Position numbers and translations under genes: made by a program. Shown here one piece after another: positions 22,858 to 26,356 of a DNA stretch of 26,356 nucleotides (positions within the stretch are counted from its first letter, which is position 1; every line of letters starts with the position of its first letter). The stretch comes from Gemmatimonadota bacterium (GTDB taxonomy: Bacteria > Gemmatimonadota > Gemmatimonadetes > Longimicrobiales > RSA9), in assembly GCA_019689775.1 (NCBI GenBank), contig JADGGV010000008.1, positions 1 to 26,356 on the forward strand, read 5' to 3'. The notes beneath the pieces were generated by a model. The model did not search any database. It was not told the origin of the DNA and was given only the letters and a program-made list of their open reading frames with translations.

Positions 22858-25442
22858 GGCGCCCTCAGCTTCAGCAGGAGCTGCTGCGCCGTGGCGAAGT
22901 CCGGCGCCGCCTCGAGCGCGCGCAGCACGTCGCGCTTCGCGCCGGCCCGGTCGCCCGCCGCAAGCCGCGCGGCCGCAAGCTGGTAGAGCGCCTCCGCCCG
23001 GTCGGCGGGGTCCAGCGCGACCACGGCGGCGCGCTCCCGCACGGCCTTCGCCGGCTCGCCCAGCGCCGAGTACAGCTCGGCGAGGTGGGTGTGAACGGCC
23101 GGGGCGTAGGGGTAGATGAAGAGCGCATCCTCGAGCGCGCGCGCCGCGCCGAGCCGGTCGCCGAGCGACTCGCGCAGCGCCGCCAGCTCCTTCTCCGCCT
23201 CGAGGTCGCTCTCGTCGTGGGCGACGAGGCGCGCCAGCGCCTGCTCCGCCGCCCGCCGGTCGCCCTGCTCGAGGTACAGCCGCGCGAGCAGCCGGTTCGG
23301 GCTGTCCGCGCCGGTGTACTCCGGGAACAGCTCGCGCGCGCGCTCGAGCAGGGCGATCGCCCGCGCGCGGTCGCCTGCGCCGGCCCGCTCCCGCGCCTCG
23401 GCGACCAGCCGCGCCAGCTCGCCGCCGCCCCCCTCACCGCCCGCCGGGCCCAGCGCCGCGAGCTGGCGCGCGAACCGCCGGTGGAGGTACGCGTCGAACT
23501 CCTTGTCGAACGCCGCCGGCTCCACCTTCAGCACCGTGCGGATCACGTCGTCGTTGCGCTCGCCGCGGCCGTAGGCGGCGAGCATCGCCCGGATCGCCGG
23601 CAGTCCCCGCGTCGCCTCGATCATCTCCGCGACGAGCGACGCCTCGTAGTACGCGTGCGCGACCTGCTCCGGGTAGGTCGGCCGCACGAAGCCCGCGTTC
23701 AACCGGCTCGGCGGCAGAAGCTTGCCGTCGCGCAGCGCCAGGAGGAAGCTCGGCGTGACGTCGTCGCCCCAGCCGGGGCGTGCGCGCCGCTCCTCCAGCA
23801 CCGAGAGCCCTTCGGTCAACCAGCGCGGCACGCGGCCGTCCGAGGCGCCCAGCGTGAACGCGTGCGCGATCTCGTGCCAGAGCGTCGAGCCCCAGTTGAA
23901 GTCCCCGGGGTCGCGCGCCGACGGCGAGTCCATCGCCAGGATGTTGCCGAAGCTGACGCCGAGCGCGCCCAGCCCCGCGAGCCCCACGGTGCGCACCGAG
24001 AAGTCCGCGTGGCTCGGGTAGACCTCGACGCGCACCGGCGTGGCGGGGCGGAACGCGTAGCGCCGGGCGAGCGAGTCGTACGCCGCCTCCGCCAGCGCCG
24101 CCATGTACGGGTAGAGCAGCTCCGCCTCCTTCCCGTACAGGAACAGCTCGAAGCGCGCGCTGCGCCGCGACTCGTAGCGCGAGAACGTGTCCAGCAGGTC
24201 GAGCGTGTTCTTGATCCAGACGTTGTACGGGTCGCCCCGGAACGAGCGCTCCAGGCTGCGGCGCGCCGCCTCGATCTCCCCGGTGCGGAGCTGATTCAGC
24301 CCGAGCACGCCCCAGCCGCGCCACGACAGCGAGTCCGCCTCCACCGCCTGCCGCGCGAAATCCTTCGCCACCCGATAGCGTCGATGCTGCTGCGACAGCT
24401 CCGCCAGGGCGATGTAGAAGTCCGCCGCCGCCGGCGCCGACGTCGCCGCCCGCCGCCGCACCGCCTCGTAGCCGTCCCGGTCCCCCGCCAGGAAGCGCGC
24501 CGCGCCCAGCGCCGCCAGCGCCTCCGGCGACGACGGGTTCACCGCCAGCCCGCGCTCCGCCTCCGCCGCCGCGCCGTCGAAGTCCTCCAGCCCGAGCCGC
24601 AGCCCCGCCAGGAACGCCCGCGCCTCCACCAGGTTCGGGTTGATCCCCAGCGCCTTCCGCGTCAGCTCCAGCGCCTCGTCGGAGCCGTCGAAGTTCTTCG
24701 CCTTCGCCAGGTCGAGGAGCGCCCGCGCATCGCGCGGGTTCGCCTCGAGCACCTCCCGGAACAGCGCCTGCGCGTCCGTCGAGTTGTACTTCTCCAGCAG
24801 CAGCTCGCCGAGGCGCAGCTTCGGCCGCGCCGCCCGCGGATCCGCCGCGATCGCCTCGTTGTACGCGTCGCGCGCGTCCTTGAACCGCTGCGGGTCGCGC
24901 TCTCCCAGGTAGCGCAGCGCCGAGCCGACGGCGACGAGATCCGCCGCGCTCCGCGCCTCCCGCCGCTCGTACAGGTCGCCGAGCGCGGCGAACTCCTTCA
25001 GCGCCGCCTCCCGCTCGCCCCGCCGCCAGAGCAGCGTCGCCAGGTTCGAGCGCGCCGGGATCGCCTCCGCGCCGCCGTCCAGCGCGCGCCGGAACGCCTG
25101 CTCCGCGTCCGCCGTCCGCCCCCGCGCCACCAGGATCTCGCCGAGCACGTTCGCCAGCGCCGTCGACGCCGACGCTCCCGTTGGCCCGCCGACGGCCGTC
25201 TCCGCCTCGTCATACCGCCCGACCGCCGCCAGTGCGCGGGCCAGCTCCCGCCTCGCGGCGACGTTCGCCGGGTCGCCCTGCACCGCGCCCGACAGCGCCC
25301 GGATCGCCTCCTCGTAGCGCCCCGCCCGGAGCGCGGCCTCGCCGTCCGGCGCCTGCCGCCCGCACGCCGGCTGAACGAGCGCCGCGCCAAGCACCAGCAG
25401 CCACGCGCCGCCGACGGCCACGACCGCCCGCGCGCGCCTCAC
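22854..25442 (-). CDS. TPR-repeat protein with HExxH peptidase-MA-like domain, exported
   Basis: 862 residues from GTG 25442, overlapping the upstream stop (GTGA); the open frame extends to 26267 but that part is antiframe to the neighbour. A signal-like helix (AWLLVLGAALVQPACGRQ) has a Cys at 27 that may be lipidated, although Gln at -3 is not canonical. About residues 33-440 are TPR-like helical pairs (for example LRAGRYEEAIRALSGAVQGD). A gluzincin-type domain follows: TPVRVEVYPSHADFSVRTVG, then HEIAH (523-527) in STLWHEIAHAFTLG, and WLTEGLSVLEE, whose Glu is the likely third zinc ligand. More TPR repeats close the protein (QGDRRAAEQALARLVAHDES). The zinc motif is intact, so it is predicted to be an active envelope metallopeptidase. 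Substrate unknown. Confidence 0.88.
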   Translation of the reverse strand: MRRARAVVAVGGAWLLVLGAALVQPACGRQAPDGEAALRAGRYEEAIRALSGAVQGDPANVAARRELARALAAVGRYDEAETAVGGPTGASASTALANVLGEILVARGRTADAEQAFRRALDGGAEAIPARSNLATLLWRRGEREAALKEFAALGDLYERREARSAADLVAVGSALRYLGERDPQRFKDARDAYNEAIAADPRAARPKLRLGELLLEKYNSTDAQALFREVLEANPRDARALLDLAKAKNFDGSDEALELTRKALGINPNLVEARAFLAGLRLGLEDFDGAAAEAERGLAVNPSSPEALAALGAARFLAGDRDGYEAVRRRAATSAPAAADFYIALAELSQQHRRYRVAKDFARQAVEADSLSWRGWGVLGLNQLRTGEIEAARRSLERSFRGDPYNVWIKNTLDLLDTFSRYESRRSARFELFLYGKEAELLYPYMAALAEAAYDSLARRYAFRPATPVRVEVYPSHADFSVRTVGLAGLGALGVSFGNILAMDSPSARDPGDFNWGSTLWHEIAHAFTLGASDGRVPRWLTEGLSVLEERRARPGWGDDVTPSFLLALRDGKLLPPSRLNAGFVRPTYPEQVAHAYYEASLVAEMIEATRGLPAIRAMLAAYGRGERNDDVIRTVLKVEPAAFDKEFDAYLHRRFARQLAALGPAGGEGGGGELARLVAEARERAGAGDRARAIALLERARELFPEYTGADSPNRLLARLYLEQGDRRAAEQALARLVAHDESDLEAEKELAALRESLGDRLGAARALEDALFIYPYAPAVHTHLAELYSALGEPAKAVRERAAVVALDPADRAEALYQLAAARLAAGDRAGAKRDVLRALEAAPDFATAQQLLLKLRAP

Positions 25443-26356
25443 GGCCGACCCCCTTCCAGGCGACGGATCGCCTCGCTCTTCTCCGCCAGCTCCACGAGCA
25501 GCCCCTCCAGGCGCGTCTCGTACTCCTCGGCCGGCAGCGCCGCCTTGCGTGCCTTCAGCGCATCGATCTCGCGCTCCAACCGCGCCTTCTCTGCGTACAG
25601 CGCGCGCAGCTCCGGGCTCGCCGCCGCGGCCGCCTTCGCCGCCGGCGCGCCGTCCAGGAACAGCCGCCGCGCGAGCGCGCCATCGCCGCTCGCGCTGGGC
25701 GTCTCGCTCCCCTTGCCGTCGCCGTCGTCGTCCAGCAGCGCGTGCTCCGTCCGCAGCCGGTTCCCCTCGGCGTAGCTCCGCTCGACCTCGTGCCGCGCGT
25801 ACTCGAACGCCTCCAGCAGCGAGACGCGCCCGTCCTTGTCCATGTCGGCAACGTCGCCCGTCAACCCCGCGACGAAGTAGCGCCCGAAGACCGTCTCGTT
25901 GCGCTCGTAGCCCGAGCGTGTCGCCGTGATGACGACGCGGCCGGCACCCGAGAGGGCAGGGATGAAGCCGCCGCTCGCGTCCGCCGCGTTCACCACCACG
26001 AGGCGCCCGGCGTGCACGGCGGCCAGCGCGCGCGCCATCTCCTGCGCCGTGATGTCCGGCCCGGGGAGGCTCAGCGTCGGCGCATCGCCCGTCGAGGCGC
26101 CGTGGCCGAGCAGCAGCACGAGCACGCGGTCCGCCGGCGACGACGACGCCGCGAGCGCCGCCAGCGCCTTCTCGATCTCCGCCTTGGTCGAGCGCCCGAG
26201 GATCCGCGCCGCGTCCGCCTCCGGCCGCTCCGCCAGCCAGGTCACGTCCTCCGGCGCCGCGCCCCACCGCCCCCGCGCCGCGTCCACGATCGCCCGCCCA
26301 AGCTCCAGGTACTCCTTCGCGAACCGCTCCTCCCCCGACAGGCCGCTCACCACCAG
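25439..26356 (-). CDS. caspase/C13-like protein lacking the catalytic Cys, with EF-hand loop (5' end outside window)
   Basis: 305 codons are visible; the frame runs off the right edge, so the N-terminus and any signal peptide are missing. LVVSGLSGEERFAKEYLELG begins the fold. VLVLLLGHGAST contains the His-Gly of the caspase/legumain clan (H84 counted from the GTG codon at 26353). The strand that should hold the catalytic Cys reads LVVVNAADASGGF, with Asp or Ala where D-A-C-x-SG is expected, so it looks catalytically dead. D170-M-D-K-D-G-R-V-S-L-L-E181 (25811-25846) is a textbook EF-hand calcium loop. A second Asp-rich stretch is LLDDDGDGKGSE. A coiled coil (about 245-300) closes the protein. 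Family naming is by pattern; a Ser-dependent or binding-only role is possible. Confidence 0.75.
   Translation of the reverse strand: MVVSGLSGEERFAKEYLELGRAIVDAARGRWGAAPEDVTWLAERPEADAARILGRSTKAEIEKALAALAASSSPADRVLVLLLGHGASTGDAPTLSLPGPDITAQEMARALAAVHAGRLVVVNAADASGGFIPALSGAGRVVITATRSGYERNETVFGRYFVAGLTGDVADMDKDGRVSLLEAFEYARHEVERSYAEGNRLRTEHALLDDDGDGKGSETPSASGDGALARRLFLDGAPAAKAAAAASPELRALYAEKARLEREIDALKARKAALPAEEYETRLEGLLVELAEKSEAIRRLEGGRP

Noticed and set aside
25443..26267. N-terminal extension of the TPR protein frame
   Set aside because: This part is a different frame through the caspase-like gene; GTG 25442 overlapping the upstream stop and followed by a signal-like helix is the better start.
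1..26356. CRISPR array, tRNA/rRNA genes, insertion sequence ends or integrase
   Set aside because: No regularly spaced repeats, no conserved RNA gene sequence, no transposase or integrase frame and no paired terminal inverted repeats were recognised by reading both strands.

Overview
The window is a very GC-rich bacterial chromosome segment (third codon positions almost all G or C). Three features suggest Gemmatimonadota or a close relative such as Acidobacteriota: a TonB receptor with a CarboxypepD_reg-like head, a MoxR/DUF58/BatA-VWA/DUF4175/DUF4159 operon, and a fragment of an ADOP-type FtsX permease. This taxonomic call is inference; no rRNA or marker gene is present.

Left part (202-12533, + strand except one small gene): an apparent alpha-glucoside uptake and breakdown locus. 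A TonB-dependent receptor is followed by a secreted GH65-family glycosidase and a secreted protein resembling alpha/alpha-toroid glycosidases, with its start codon overlapping the GH65 stop. A small exported protein lies convergently on the - strand. Then comes a complete carbohydrate ABC importer: lipoprotein binding protein, two permeases and a UgpC/MsmX-type ATPase. Together they could carry a glucoside across the outer membrane, cleave it in the periplasm and import the product. No dedicated regulator is visible.

Middle (12534-14287): an accessory, decayed stretch. It holds a PIN-domain toxin and ribbon-helix-helix-like antitoxin on the - strand, with a recognisable promoter and a repeated palindrome beside it. 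Next is a degenerate remnant of a second UgpC-type ATPase 3' end (+ strand), and then a 5'-truncated, frameshifted FtsX/ADOP permease fragment (- strand).

Right part (14288-26356, - strand, transcribed right to left): a tightly packed envelope operon. In order: a caspase/C13-like protein that appears to lack the catalytic cysteine and carries an EF-hand loop (cut by the window edge), a TPR protein with an HExxH peptidase-MA-like domain, DUF4159, MoxR AAA+ ATPase, DUF58, BatA/VWA, and a large DUF4175 coiled-coil membrane protein. Most junctions overlap or are only a few bases apart. This is the best candidate here for a poorly described system: a MoxR/VWA envelope machine joined to a pseudo-caspase and a TPR metalloprotease.
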